Part shown: positions 10,101 to 21,018 of the stretch, one piece after another
Layout: each line of letters opens with the position of its first letter
Numbering within the stretch: position 1 is the stretch's first letter
DNA from: Dreissena polymorpha
Taxonomy: Eukaryota; Mollusca; Bivalvia; Myida; Dreissenidae
Reading direction: 5' to 3'
Assembly (NCBI RefSeq): GCF_020536995.1
Contig: NC_068363.1
Coordinates: 5,314,598 to 5,378,597 of the forward strand
Length of the DNA: 64,000 bases
Translations under genes and position numbers: made by a program
Notes under the pieces: generated by a model
The model's database searches: none
What the model saw: the letters and a program-made list of their open reading frames with translations, nothing else
Told to the model about the DNA's origin: nothing

Positions 10101-13100
10101 CGAGTTGAAATCGATTTACAATAAAATCAGAAGTATATTTTGTTTTCGTTTATACCGTTTGCAAAATAATTATTGTAGTGACCTTTTCACAGATTGTGGC
10201 ATGCATTGAAGTTTTTCATTAAATGCTTTATATTGATAAATGTAAACATTTAATCTAAAAAGTTCCAGTAAAAAAAAAACAATAATAAATTAAAGAAAGA
10301 AAAAAGTAACCCTCAACTGGGCTCGAACCACTGACCCCTGGAGTTAAAGTCTATCGCTAAGACCACTCGGCCCTCCGTGCTTATACAATGAGTGATGTAT
10401 TTTATACTTACTATAAGCAATCCTCGTAGTTGCACACAATATAACTACAACAACAGACTTCTTTGAATTATTAAATCGTCGCGCGTTGCAACGCGTTATA
10501 ATTTTTCGTTTTTTAAAATCGTCCAAAGATGCATTTAATGGACATTTTACAGCATTGTAAATGTTCAGTATTACTGTTTCCTCACAAATAGCATAGCTAC
10601 AACGGAACTTTGCGAACATTTTTTTTCTCTCTAATTTTGTCAATTTACCAAAACGTGAAAAGGCCCATTTAAGAGTCAGATGAACCTATCAGATTTCTTA
10701 GCACATATGCTGATAGACTTTCGATGCACGTGTTATTATCATCGAGACTAGGATTCTTTTTTCGGATATTGCCTGTTCTTTCATTAATTTATATGTACTA
10801 AAATCGACTGATAATCATGATATTTGCAGTTGATAGCGAAAAAAACAACAACATTCGTTTACTTGATAGATAAAGTGAGATCATATTGTGTTATTTTTTT
10901 ACGCATTGGTCGTAAATGCGTCACACTCGGACACAGTGTGAAAACTGAGACGAGAAAACTGGGCTTAATTCATATGCGTAAAGTGTCATCCCAGATTAGC
11001 CTGTGCAGTCCGCACAGGCTAATCAGGGATGACACTTTCCGCCTCAATTGGATTTTTGCTAAGAAGATACTTCATTTCAAAGAAACATGTCATAATAGCG
11101 GAAAGTGTCGTCCCATATTAGCCTGTGCGGATTGCACAAGCTAATATGGGACAACACTTTACGCACATGCATTATGTCCAGTTTTCTCAGAACACGACTC
11201 AAATAGTAATGAAATGGAAAAGTCCCTTTAAAGTGAATCTTATTAACAACAACGTTTCATGTGTTATTTTGAAACCCCGTATTTTATTCAAAGGTTTAAC
11301 CGCAACATCCGCCCTATTCAAAAACTAGGCAACCGTTTTCTAATCAGTTGAGTAAATATTGAGTCTCTCAAGCCGTGTACCACTAGATAACATTCAAACA
11401 AAAATTGTTAAAAAAAGGCAAAAATCGAATATACATTTATACCATGAAATACAAATATTCTATGCAAATAAAACCCAATGCATTGTTAAGTCTATATAAC
11501 TATGTACAACGATATTATAAAAATTGCATGTCACAAAGACTCTCGTCTTAATCTGTAAATTATAGAAAGCATCGTTGTCAAACTTTTTTGAATTACAGTA
11601 AAATTAAGTGTTTTTTTTATAAAGTTGACCCTGCTATTACCGTTAGCTGCCGTAAGTGACCCGGTTATTTCAGTGGGGTTTGCTTTGTCCGATTCGATTT
11701 CATTACACAAATAAAGTTAACAAAACGACCCTGCGGACAACTTAATCTTTCAAAATATTTGAAGGCTTTAAAGTAATCTTTGAAAGCAGTGTAAAAGTCT
11801 GTAAAGCCGCGATAGTAAATGGCTTTCCGATAACATCGATTTTTCAATGGTATCAGCACAATATGTAGTACGGTTGTATTCGTTTTAACCCAAGACCTTT
11901 GTTTACGAAAAGTTCAGTTAATCATACGAACAATATTTGCTAAGTGAATCATAGAATTCGAAAAGTCGATCACATGTGATTGGATCAAATTGGGCGTGTA
12001 CAAAACATCTGTTTGTTGCCAGTGGTGCATTTTTTGTATATTTAAAGGGGCCTTTTCACAGATTTTGGCAAATATTGAAGTTTGTCATTAAATACTTTAG
12101 TGATAAATGTAAACATTGAATCTAAAAGTCCAGTCAAAAATAGAATAAAATAAAAGAAAGAAAAAAAAAACATCAACTGGGCTCGAACCACTAACCCCTG
12201 TAGTAAATGTCCAACACTTAGCCCACTCGGCCATCCGTGATCATACGATGAATGATGAATGATGAATTTCATACTTTATATAGCAATCCTCGTAGTGTAT
12301 CAAAATATAACGACAACAACAGAACTCTCCAAATTATTCCATCGCTTCGCGTTGCAACGCTTTATAATTTGCAGCTTGTTAATCGACAAAAGATGCATTG
12401 CATATAATGGATATTTTAGATCATGGTAAATGTTCAGTATAACTATTTCCTCACAAATATCATACATACAACGAAAATTTGCGAACCTACAACCATTTTT
12501 TTATTTTGTCAATATACCAAAACGTGAAAAGGCCCCTTTAAATATCTATTATTGTATGTTATATCTGTATTTTCTATTAAAAATAATAAATCAAAGTCGT
12601 TAGATCTTCTGAAAATTGCCATAATTGGAGAAGTTATTTTTCCTTTAAAAAACATCGTGTACTTATTTCACTACATGTTGATGGACTCTTCATCAAAAGC
12701 AAACATTCCGTGTACAAACTATCAAAAGCCCGGGGGTTTACTTAACAATATAATTATTTATTTTTGTAACTCGCCAAGCATGAGAGACATGTAGTTGCCG
12801 ATTAAGATGCAATAACAATTCTCGATACATACATGTAATATAGTTTTAATTCTCAATAACAATTTAAATGAATGTTCATTTATAATTTTTTAAACTATGC
12901 AATGAATCGTTACAAAATTAACTTAAATACGGTTAATGCACGATTATTTAATTCCGTTTTTGTAATTTTTCACGAGCACCTAATCTTCCCAGCTAGTTAC
13001 ATTGATACGTGAAACGGTTAACTAACCGCTGAGACAAAGATCTATAATATAGATAATCTTTGAGACAATTAGTGTTTGTATAGCATTTCCTTACGAAATT

Positions 13101-14549
13101 AAAACAATACAACTTCAATGCGATTGCGACTGGGTAAATACAATATTAAATTTCACTACACATAAACACCAAATCAATAGTATACGACTTAATGGTTAAA
13201 ACCTCCATTTGTTCGTTAGCCAACAGCCCAACAGCAATAGTTCTCATTGGCGGGTCCAAGGTTTTCGGTTGGGCGTCGGGGAGGGGACGTGAACTTTGAT
13301 CATTTTCAATCGGCTATTTATCTTAGATGATTTTATCCCGGTGGCAATATAACAGGTTTAGAAATGAGAAAAGAATATATTGTGCTACTGAGTTCGTTTA
13401 GCCCCAGTTTAATAAACCCGCTTTCACCGATTTCACAAACAGTGGGTAGAGTTTATTTGTGTTATCGGTCAGTGGTACAATTAATGTTGAAATTATTGTG
13501 TCAGTGTTCTTAAACCAATTTAGCACGTGTGGCTTGAAAATATATATTTATCGTATTTCGACGTAAATTTAAACCTATTTTTTTATAAGCTCGAAACCCT
13601 AAGGCTTCTTAAGACGCTATTCGGTTCGCTTCCTGGTTAGATCCAGTAATTCTTGTCTTGGCTAAAACTGAAAAGAAACGCCTCCATAAAGGGGTCGAAC
13701 CCGTGACCTCCGGTTTCTAGGAATACCATATCCACAACGCTTCGGCGACCATTTTCAAAGCTTCAAAATTTGGATGCCGATCTCGGATTGTTCTACAAAT
13801 TATCAGCAAACATCGACACGTTATCGAACATATCGATTCTCACTCTGTAACTTCGAACCCCTTTATGCCAAGAAACTTGATGTTTTATCCACCAAGCCGA
13901 TCGTGCAGTGTGTACATTGACATTAGGCATCTCTAAGGAATACACTGGAACCCGTCGCTAATGACTTGGGATCTTGCGCAAAGGCTACTACCGGGCTTGT
14001 TTACATAGCCCTGAACGGAACACAAATCCACCTCTATTCGTTCTCATTGAGCTTTCTACTATCATTCTTCATCATGCAGGATTCGCTCATGGTGGATAAA
14101 ACACAAGGAGAAGACTGTACGGAATACCATGGCGCTATCGACAGCTTTCATGATATTTCGAACTGTTTCCGTTTTTTCCAAACGTTCCTAACATAAAATG
14201 GTATTAAATACGAATAAATGGATCTGCAAGAAGAACATGTACGCGGATGTAATTAATTTTTTGCTAACTATAAGATGCGCGTGAAATCGTTGAAAGCTTT
14301 AAGAAGAAACGTAGTTATGAAAACATTATGTGAATGTAAATGTTTGCTTAATGAGTAATCAATAAATGGTTTCATGTATATTAAAAGAATATGAATAATA
14401 GTTCATATGATAGTCCATATGTAATTATTATCACATGGGTAACCGCAATACTTACATTGGTCGAAAGCAGCCACAACAAAACATTGGATGAAAATGACAG
14501 CCACACCGAATAGACAGCCCGTGTGCATGCTGCTTGCTGCGTTAGCCAT
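6783..14549 (-). CDS. CUB and LDL-receptor class A domain single-pass membrane protein, complete
   Basis: A four-exon minus-strand gene joins 14549-14456, 9830-9585, 7693-7502 and 7117-6783. All three junctions have GT/AG introns (4625, 1891 and 384 bp) and each starts in phase 1, giving about 288 residues. Residues 1-28 form a hydrophobic signal peptide. A CUB domain follows at about 38-173, with the four expected cysteines (C38, C62, C93, C120). An LDL-receptor class A module at 181-217 has six cysteines and the acidic DFGDCGD end that normally binds calcium. A transmembrane helix lies at about 238-262, before a 26-residue tail. This predicts a type I cell-surface protein for extracellular binding; the ligand is unknown. 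The family resembles small NETO/LRP-like CUB-LDLa proteins but no orthologue is claimed. It starts at the first ATG; Met8 is an alternative. Confidence 0.8.
7502..7693 (-). CDS. Exon 3 of CUB-LDLa gene: second half of the CUB domain
   Basis: The acceptor 'CTTCCATTCCAG' precedes 7693 and the donor AGAA|GTACGA follows 7502. It contributes LYATFCSHDN (fourth CUB cysteine), a conserved-looking GNRIQVVFTP strand and the closing Y-R-Q-Y. The frame is consistent with both neighbours (phase 1 in, phase 1 out). Confidence 0.8.
8714..8803. repeat. Perfect foldback, 37 bp arms, AT loop
   Basis: Starting 'ATTGAAGATTTCTGGTCAAT' and ending with its exact complement, this 90 bp palindrome has arms of about 37 bp around a (TA)n core. 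It lies inside the second intron (between exons 2 and 3) of the CUB-LDLa gene, where the pre-mRNA could form a long hairpin. It could be a small MITE; no other copy was noticed. Confidence 0.85.
9585..9830 (-). CDS. Exon 2 of CUB-LDLa gene: first half of the CUB domain
   Basis: The acceptor 'TTGGTTTCAAG' precedes 9830 and the donor ACAG|GTGACC follows 9585. It encodes 81 full codons including DVCSQRISTFGGEL, QPCEVELVGVG, SLYFQTFEV and GCRANVTI, which fit the first CUB strands and three of the four CUB cysteines. The open plus-strand frame over the same bases is a GC-rich shadow. Confidence 0.85.
9873..10081. mobile_element. Short inverted-terminus MITE in intron 1 of the CUB-LDLa gene
   Basis: The left 'TCGGCTCAGGTATTACTTAA' is complemented at the right by '...AAGGTAGTACCCGAGGAGA' and 'CCGACTGAGCC'. 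Internal 'CTCCGGGTACTTTAAAG' and 'CGGAGTACTTTAAGG' are also inverted. It is a compact relative of the disrupted element at 3822-5290. No coding capacity. Confidence 0.65.
10181..10672 (-). mobile_element. TTAA-flanked element with tRNA-like module, copy 1 (left end worn)
   Basis: About 490 bp with ends related to 'GGGGCCTTTTCACAG' and 'ACGTGAAAAGGCCCC', the right end being followed by TTAA (10669-10672). On the minus strand, about 10315-10385 reads like a tRNA: 'GGCCGAGTGGTC' as A box and 'GGTTCGAGCCC' as B box. Two better-preserved copies lie at 12042 and 16982. The tRNA part suggests a SINE-type pol III promoter, whereas the inverted termini and TTAA suggest piggyBac-type mobilisation. Confidence 0.65.
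10945..11210. mobile_element. Palindromic MITE copy, well preserved
   Basis: It starts near 'GAGAAAACTGGGCTTAATTC' and ends 'CAGTTTTCTCAGAACACGAC'. Each half contains a second-order inverted repeat around 'GTCATCCCAGATTAGCCTGT'. It lies in intron 1 of the CUB-LDLa gene. The short ORFs across it are by-products of the palindrome. Confidence 0.8.
11211..12041. other. Intronic sequence, nothing recognised
   Basis: AT-rich part of the large first intron of the CUB-LDLa gene. No repeat family shared with the rest of the window and no exon-like island was seen. Confidence 0.4.
12042..12541 (-). mobile_element. TTAA-flanked element with tRNA-like module, copy 2 (best preserved)
   Basis: TTAA at 12042-12045 is followed by AGGGGCCTTTTCAC; the other end is GTGAAAAGGCCCCT followed by TTAA at 12538-12541. 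The 492 bp body therefore has inverted termini and a perfect 4 bp TTAA duplication, the hallmark of piggyBac-type insertion. On the minus strand, about 12175-12242 contains a tRNA-like A box (GGCCGAGTGGGC) and B box (GGTTCGAGCCC). No protein is encoded. It lies in intron 1 of the CUB-LDLa gene. Confidence 0.75.
12546..13670. other. Intronic sequence, nothing recognised
   Basis: AT-rich part of intron 1 of the CUB-LDLa gene. The block 13200-13300 is somewhat GC-richer but shows no open frame with splice signals. Confidence 0.35.
13675..13765 (-). repeat. tRNA-like (SINE-type) block
   Basis: On the minus strand, 'GGTCGCCGAAGCGTTGTGGA' resembles a pol III A box region, and 'GGGTTCGACCCC' is a good B box about 35 bases later. 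The acceptor stem is not convincing, so this is more likely tRNA-derived repeat DNA than a working tRNA gene. A second, weaker tRNA-like block ('GGCTTGGTGGATA...GGGGTTCGAAG') follows on the same strand at about 13850-13905. Confidence 0.4.
14456..14549 (-). CDS. Exon 1 of CUB-LDLa gene: signal peptide
   Basis: ATG at 14549-14547 opens 31 codons (MANAASSMHTG...) with a hydrophobic core of about 15 residues (CLFGVAVIFIQCFVV), followed by a perfect donor, CAAT|GTAAGT. The phase-1 end joins exactly to exon 2 at 9830 to make a Tyr codon. The start is chosen as the first ATG of the open block. Confidence 0.75.
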
Positions 14550-14599
14550 ACGTAAAATCACCTCTTAGTTACATAAATGGACTAAATAAAACAACACAC

Positions 14600-15720
14600 T
14601 CCAAGGCGAATTGAACTCCTCCAGTAATCAAACAACAACGGAAAGTTGGATTTGAATCTTGCAGTTATTTCTCTTCATTAAAAAAATCCCACAGCAGTAC
14701 CACTAACGAATTCCGACTGGTATATGGCTGTAATGATTTCATCTGTTGTTCAACACACGTAGTATTTACCACCTTTTATTTTTATACTTATTATAAATAA
14801 ACACAGACACAAACTTTGTTAAATAGAAAAACATTTACTTCTACTATTACTATTACTTCCATACATATTGTGGTTCTTGTTATTACAAGTTAGTGAGGTA
14901 AAGTCTTAATTAATTTTCAGTGTCGGTTCTAATCCGTTTAAAACTTATACTGACGCAGGTCTATAATAGCGTAACCCAAACATTTTGGTAGCAATCGCAA
15001 ACTACACAAATGAACTCAGTGGTTTAAGAAAACTATCGAGGGTAGGCTATTAAAGGTTGCATTACAGCTCTGTACAAATAGTTTAAACCGTATCGGTAGT
15101 GGGTTTGTACCAGCTATGCATGTTCAGGCCGATTTCTTTCCTGGATTATTTTACAAATTTAGTCAATTATGTAAATTTATGCGAAAAAGACCTTAGTCGT
15201 AAAACAACAAACTTGTTTCTGTTATATGAACTTGTGTCAAATTAATAATCGCATATATACAACAGATTTGAGACCACTCTAGTTTGAATGATATAAGTTA
15301 ACCCAGCGCATTTAGCTTGAAGTTGAATTCGTTACTAAGATAAATTAGCAGAACAACCCTGTTGCCTGAGTCCCGAATTACAAGCATTGTTAGGAGTTAA
15401 GTTTGCACAGTTTCGATTATTAAAAACATTTTTTATACTTGATATTAGGATAAATACGAATGTATTATGTACGGTTAGCAAGATTTATTTTTTAATTAGT
15501 TATTGTGCTAACCTCATGACATACATAACATACGTACGGATATACCGGTTATTAACAATCGTTTATGGCATTATAACCTTGATGTTTTGTTTTAGTTTTC
15601 ATTGGTTTAACATTACACAGTTATTATAAAATTATATTGTTAGTACTGGAGTGTAAAAAAGGTATTGATATATGCATATTTTTTACGTACATAATCATTA
15701 TTATTTTTTATAAAAACTTC
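14600..15720. other. 5' flank of the CUB-LDLa gene, nothing recognised
   Basis: AT-rich sequence that should contain the promoter and 5' UTR of the CUB-LDLa gene. No TATA box or initiator could be singled out from the AT-rich background. Confidence 0.3.
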
Positions 15721-15725
15721 TATTT

Positions 15726-18558
15726 GAACTCCACGCTGGTAATGCGGATACTTCGATAACAGATGGCACTTCGATAACAGAGAACAACAAAAGCCTCGCG
15801 CGAGAGATAAGTTCCTCAGTTTTTACAAATGTCATACAGATTAGTTTTTTGGGATAATCCACATGGACGAGTTGATAAATGGTGTATCCCTTTGTATTGG
15901 GAAGAAAAAAAATCACGATAAAATGGTAGATTTTGCCCCAATAATAGTAAGTACGGTCGAAAAACAGCAAAGACGGGGTGAACAGTAAACATTTCAACAC
16001 AATTAAACTACTTAGAAATATTGCAAGAAATTGTTTGCTATTCCAGCATGTGGAGTAATCAATGTGCTTCAAATACTGAAATTTTGATAGTATTCAATGA
16101 AATATAAACGAAGATAGAGCATTTTTAATAGGTGATATTCATGAAGTTGCGGATACTTTGATTCCCGATATAGGACACTTCGGATAACAGAGACTTTCAA
16201 CAAATTAGGCACTCTGAAAACCGAGTTTTATCTTCTACCTGAAATGCATTTATGTATATTATGGCTATTCTTACTAAACATTTTGAAGTACAAATCATTT
16301 TGAATTGTCAACCGCGATACATTGGGAATCTATGCATAACGTAATTACATACATATGTGAAATATAACCAATGGCGATGTTTGTTTTAAAAAATCTCATT
16401 ACTATTAATTTATACAATTTTTAGTATAAGTGCAATTTTTAAATAAGATTCAAATGCTTATTTCTGAAGTAATATATTTCAAGTGACAACCGGAAATAAT
16501 TGTCTACATAATGAACTTGTTTTTTGGTGGTTACTTGAGATTCAGTGAGATGAAAATACAACGGATCATGTGGATTAACACAATTGTGTTTAATTTTAAT
16601 TATAGCAGGCCTCTAGATAACGGGAGCAAAGGGATCCTATGGCGGCAAATACACATCTGTTCTTCATAAAATCCTATTTAAACTAACACTATACTTGGTG
16701 AATAAGATGCCAATACAAAACTGTCGCTACTTGCATAAAAACTGCGCATGAATTAATAAAGTAGACTAACAAGTATATACTTGTAAACACTGATGAGAAA
16801 AGCGATTGAGAGTTTATAATGCGCTATACATGTGTCTTTATGATTGTCACATCTTGTTTTGAAAATAAAAAACAACATGAAAAAAGCAGAAACAATGCAA
16901 ACAATCATGCTTAATTCCGTTTCAACCTTATCTCAGTTAAATCGTATTGAACTGACAAAGTGAAACATTAAAAAAAAGTTATTCAAGGGGCCTTTCCACG
17001 TTTTGGTTTATTGACAACATTTTAAAAAAATTGTTCAAATTCGCATATTTTCGTTGTAGTTATGATATTTTTTAGGAAACAGTAATACTGAACAGTTACA
17101 ATGCTCTAAAATATCCATTATATGTATTTTTTTACGATTAAAAAACGCTTAAGATTAAAAAGCGTTGCAACGCGAAACGATTGAATAATTTGGAGAGTTC
17201 TGTTGTTGTCGTTATATTTTGTGATACTACGAGGATTGATTAATATAAAGTATACAATACATTACTCATTGTATATGCACGGATGGCCGAGTTGTCTAAT
17301 CGATAGACTTTTGCTTCAGGGATCAGTTGTTCGAGCCTAGTCGAGGGTAACTTTTTTCTTTCTTTAATTTCATTTGTGTTTTGTTTTTAATGGAGTTTTT
17401 AAGATCTATTGTTTACATTTATCAATATAAAGCGGTTAATGACAAACTTCAATACATTGCAAAATCTGTGAAAAGGCCCCTTTAACAAAATTATCAAATA
17501 TGCAAAACTTTGATACCCCTTTCGTGTGATTTAATCGACCGCCTGTTCCATTATTGCTATTTTTTTGTAATTTACTTACATTGAGCCAAAAAGTTCCACT
17601 AGAATTTCGGACCTGCATCGCTGCTGATATTTATCTTAAAGTTGAAGTTTTAGCAGAGTGATGTTTCATGAGATGCTTTCTAGTATATGATAAGTAAATG
17701 GCCTTAGTACCTTCATTAGGATATAATTATACATGCTTTAGATCAGCCGTTTCGGTACAAAGAATGTAATTTAAAATTGTTTAAGCTCGTGTACTACGCG
17801 AACATCCATCTGTTTGGGGACTCGAAAACTGGAAAATGTATTGTCATATAGACTGTACTCATCAGACATATCAATTATTTTCACATTTATCTTTCCCATT
17901 TATACAATAACATAATCATATTCCAAAGGGATAAAAATATTTCGGTAATTCGTTTTTAATTTACGCCAGTACATACATTTTTAGTTATCGCCTGCTCACT
18001 ATAACAGTATTCCACAGCGAATTCCGCATTTCTGATTGACTAAATAGAGTGTGTTATATCTGGTAAAAAGTGTCGAGTAATCTGGAATAGAAGTGCCATT
18101 GTCATTGAGATGATCGGTTAAAGAAGTGTCCATGAAAATTTGGCACCCGACTCTTCAAACATTTGAATTTTCTCAAATACGTTAGTAAACTAAAATGTAA
18201 CATCTTGTAACATAAATGGACACATTGATCTTTTATTTGGAAAAGTTGGCACGTTCTTGATTTATTTCAAAGTATTTTTATTTTGTTGAAATACGTACTG
18301 ATCATCTAATGCAAGATGATCATCGATGGAATTTTATCATTTTTGTATTAAAACCACCGTTTTTCCACAATTTCTGTCGTTGCAATTTGATGTACTATAC
18401 CATTAATTGACCAAACAAAGTTTCGTGTCTGAAAACCAAAGGAACAGAACATAAATGCAAAAAAACTGAAGAACTCGCCGCTCGCGCGTGGCTTTTGTTG
18501 TTCTTTGTTATCGAAGTGTCATCTGTTATCAAAGTATCCGCATACCCGGCGTGAACTC
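15726..18558. mobile_element. 2.8 kb DNA element with about 100 bp inverted termini
   Basis: The left end (15726-15830) and the complement of the right end (18457-18558) share 'ATGCGGATACTTCGATAACA', 'ACTTCGATAACA', 'GAACAACAAAAGCC', 'CGCGCGAG' and 'GTTC(T/C)TCAGTTTTT'. A related inner block ('GTTGCGGATACTTTGAT...CACTTCGGATAACAGAG') lies at 16145-16195. No transposase domain is recognisable in the ORFs inside, so it is probably non-autonomous. A TTAA-flanked tRNA-module element (16982-17485) is nested in it. The superfamily is unknown. Confidence 0.7.
16982..17485 (+). mobile_element. TTAA-flanked element with tRNA-like module, copy 3
   Basis: It is in the opposite orientation to copies 1 and 2. 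It starts AGGGGCCTTTCCACG after TTCA (a worn TTAA) and ends GTGAAAAGGCCCCT followed by TTAA at 17482-17485. The tRNA-like region on the plus strand (about 17279-17350) has 'GGCCGAGTTGTC' and 'TGTTCGAGCC'. It lies inside the 15726-18558 element, so it inserted after that element did. Confidence 0.75.
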
Positions 18559-18559
18559 A

Positions 18560-20300
18560 CATGGAGGTTTAGCAAAATGGAATTTATCAGAACGTTTACA
18601 AGTGAACTACATATTTTTGTTACGGTAAAGTCCAATGGCTTAGCTGCTTTCTTCGATCACGCTGTTCATGGTATATATTGGAAAACGCTCGTAAATGTAT
18701 TTAACTTTTGTGCAAACTCACAGTGTTAATTGAAAAATACATCGTCATAACGCCCCTTTAAACAGAGAGGAATCTAGCATGGATGTGTTTGAAATCTGAC
18801 CCTTTCTTTAAAATTTGTACAATACTCACGGTGTATACTGTTTATTTTTGCAAGTATCTGATGAATATCTTTGATGAATATCATCAAAGGTAGACGTCGG
18901 TATTGTTTGAAATGTAAACGTCCGCGACACAAGATCGCGAAGTTTAAACCTTAACAATACATAGTTTAACTCCGATGTTCAGATTTCGTAAACCATGAGA
19001 TCGTTGCATTTAAAAAATATTAAAGTTTCTATTTGCATAATTAATTGGTAATTGATCATTCGCTAATCAATCATTTGACGTTGTCAATCGAGGTTTACAA
19101 TCGTGAAACGTTTGTGTCTATTTGTCTTTGTGACACATTACAATGTTTTGGCATCTCTCATCAGGGGAATGTTTTTCATGAAAGTATTATTGCAAACGCA
19201 TCTAAAAACTAGAGTTGCAACCTACCTACTTTATCTCGATACAATATTCGTCCAATGAAAGCAAACGTGCTATCAGCTCTATGTGCCACGGTGGATAAGC
19301 CCTTCCGGTTCTTCAGTGAGGACATGTGCTAGTTGTATATCAATAACTCGTATATATAATCGTATATGTGATGGCACATTTTCACTCAAGGTGACCAAAC
19401 TTGCCAAGTATTAAATTCGAAATCAGTGTTAATATTTACAGAGACGTAGATAACATCTACGTCTCTGATATGTTTTCAAACCTAAACGGATTATCAAACG
19501 TGCGTAATGTTATAACGTTATAATAATGATATCTGTGTTGCATTTTTTTTATACCTTATGCGTGTTATTCTAGACGTACATTTCCTGTTAAAATCGAAAA
19601 TTAAAATTCAATGGTAAAGACAAACAAGTGTTTGGTTTCCGCTTATCCCCCACCACCGAAACACGACTTCGTATTTTGCCTACTTCTTTTCACAGTCCTC
19701 GCCCCTCCATATCTCTTATTCGTCGTTACCTGTTTGCATTTAGTTTTCTATACCTTTTAGGAATTAACACGGAGATATAGGAACTTGTATCACTATCTTT
19801 TGTTTGCAAGTCTTAAATGGAAGGAAATTGTGCACTTTCAATGCATTTTGCACGAATTTCGTCAATTCAGGGCGCTTATAAACGCACGTCAATTGGTACT
19901 ATCAACCGACCCCACCTCTTCCGATTTGGGGGCGAAAGAGAGAAAAACGAGGGCTATTTGTGTTCTGATCTGTTGTAAAATTCAAAGCTTAATTGATCAA
20001 AATAATTTAATTATAAATAGCGGAGCAACCTTTTCTTATTGAAATAATTACCGCCTGTCTTGTTGGTTTATGTAATTTGAATGTATAATTAATAGTGTAT
20101 TTGTGTTACATGCTGGTATAAAGTGTACCGTTACGTTTCTGTATTTCATGGCTGAACTTATTGAATCTTGTCTATTATTTCATAGAAAATCTTTCTTTAA
20201 CACATTTATGCCTAGTGGACTCTCCCATCCTTCTAAATTGGATCAATTTATTTCCAAGATTAGGGATGTCTAGCATATTTTTTATATATTTAGAATACTT
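18560..20300. other. Mostly featureless AT-rich sequence
   Basis: A perfect 13 bp hairpin with a 3-base loop is at 19439-19467 (stem CAGAGACGTAGAT). A 75-base GC-richer open block at 19257-19331 has no splice context and no domain. 'CGCCCCTTTAAA' at 18752 looks like a lone terminus of the TTAA element family. Nothing else is recognised. Confidence 0.35.
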
Positions 20301-20305
20301 ATTAC

Positions 20306-20400
20306 AGAAATTCCTTTAAGCAAACAGCGCAGACCCTGATGAGACGCCGCATCATGCGGCGTCTCATCTGAGTCTACGCTTTTTGCCAAGGCTTTTTTTT
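20306..20400. repeat. Short foldback, GACGCCGCAT hairpin
   Basis: Perfect 15 bp arms at 20338-20352 and 20354-20368 (GATGAGACGCCGCAT). The flanks 'GCAAACAGCGCAGACC' and 'GTCTACGCTTTTTGCC' extend the symmetry. It shares GATGAGACGCC with the foldbacks at 2488 and 55796, so it is a diverged member of the same family. Confidence 0.65.
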
Positions 20401-20929
20401 CTATATGATAGGCATAAATGGGTTAATTGATGCCAATTTTAGACCTCAGACATTAGATCATTATGTTTGTGGTTGATAACCTTTGTTCGATTGAAAACCT
20501 TTTCCAAAATAGTTTAACCACTGAACACTTACTGACACTATTTACAATAACAAATGATGATAAATCCAACTCTAGTAAAATACTGTCACAATTAATATGT
20601 GCATCTCAATACAAAAAAGTAGTCAAATGTCACGATGAAGAGCATGCCAACAGTGATAATGATGATGTAACAATGTTAACAATCAATAAATACACGACCT
20701 ACGGCTAATTGTGCATATTTTTTTGTTTCTAAAATATATGCATTTACGTGTTTCCCTCTGTTTACAAATATGTTAAATTAATATGTTAAAATACGTTGCC
20801 TGTTTTATTGACGTTATTCAATGTCGTGTTTATTGGAGAGCAATAAACTTATAATAATTAAAGAGCATAAATGCGTGTCATTGACAACTAATTAATACAA
20901 TGGAGAATTTTCTAAAAATGATATTACAA

Positions 20930-20935
20930 TTTATT
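20930..20935 (-). promoter_or_regulatory. Candidate polyadenylation signal of the tyrosinase-like gene
   Basis: AATAAA on the minus strand lies 84 bases downstream of the stop codon (21019). A second one is found about 100 bases further. Either could define the 3' end. Confidence 0.4.
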
Positions 20936-21018
20936 TGGTTATATAATATATATACACTACGCGGCCGAATACAAGAGAAATACATTAAAAGAAACGTGCA
21001 AGGAACAAAACCCACATA

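Noticed and set aside
10315-10385. A genuine tRNA gene (and likewise at 12175, 17279, 13675)
   Set aside because: A and B boxes are present but acceptor stems and the 3' part do not fold convincingly, and three of them sit in the same repeated element.
15701-16072. Minus-strand 123-codon ORF as a transposase
   Set aside because: It overlaps the inverted terminus of the 2.8 kb element and shows no catalytic motif; the hydrophobic runs come from AT-rich DNA.
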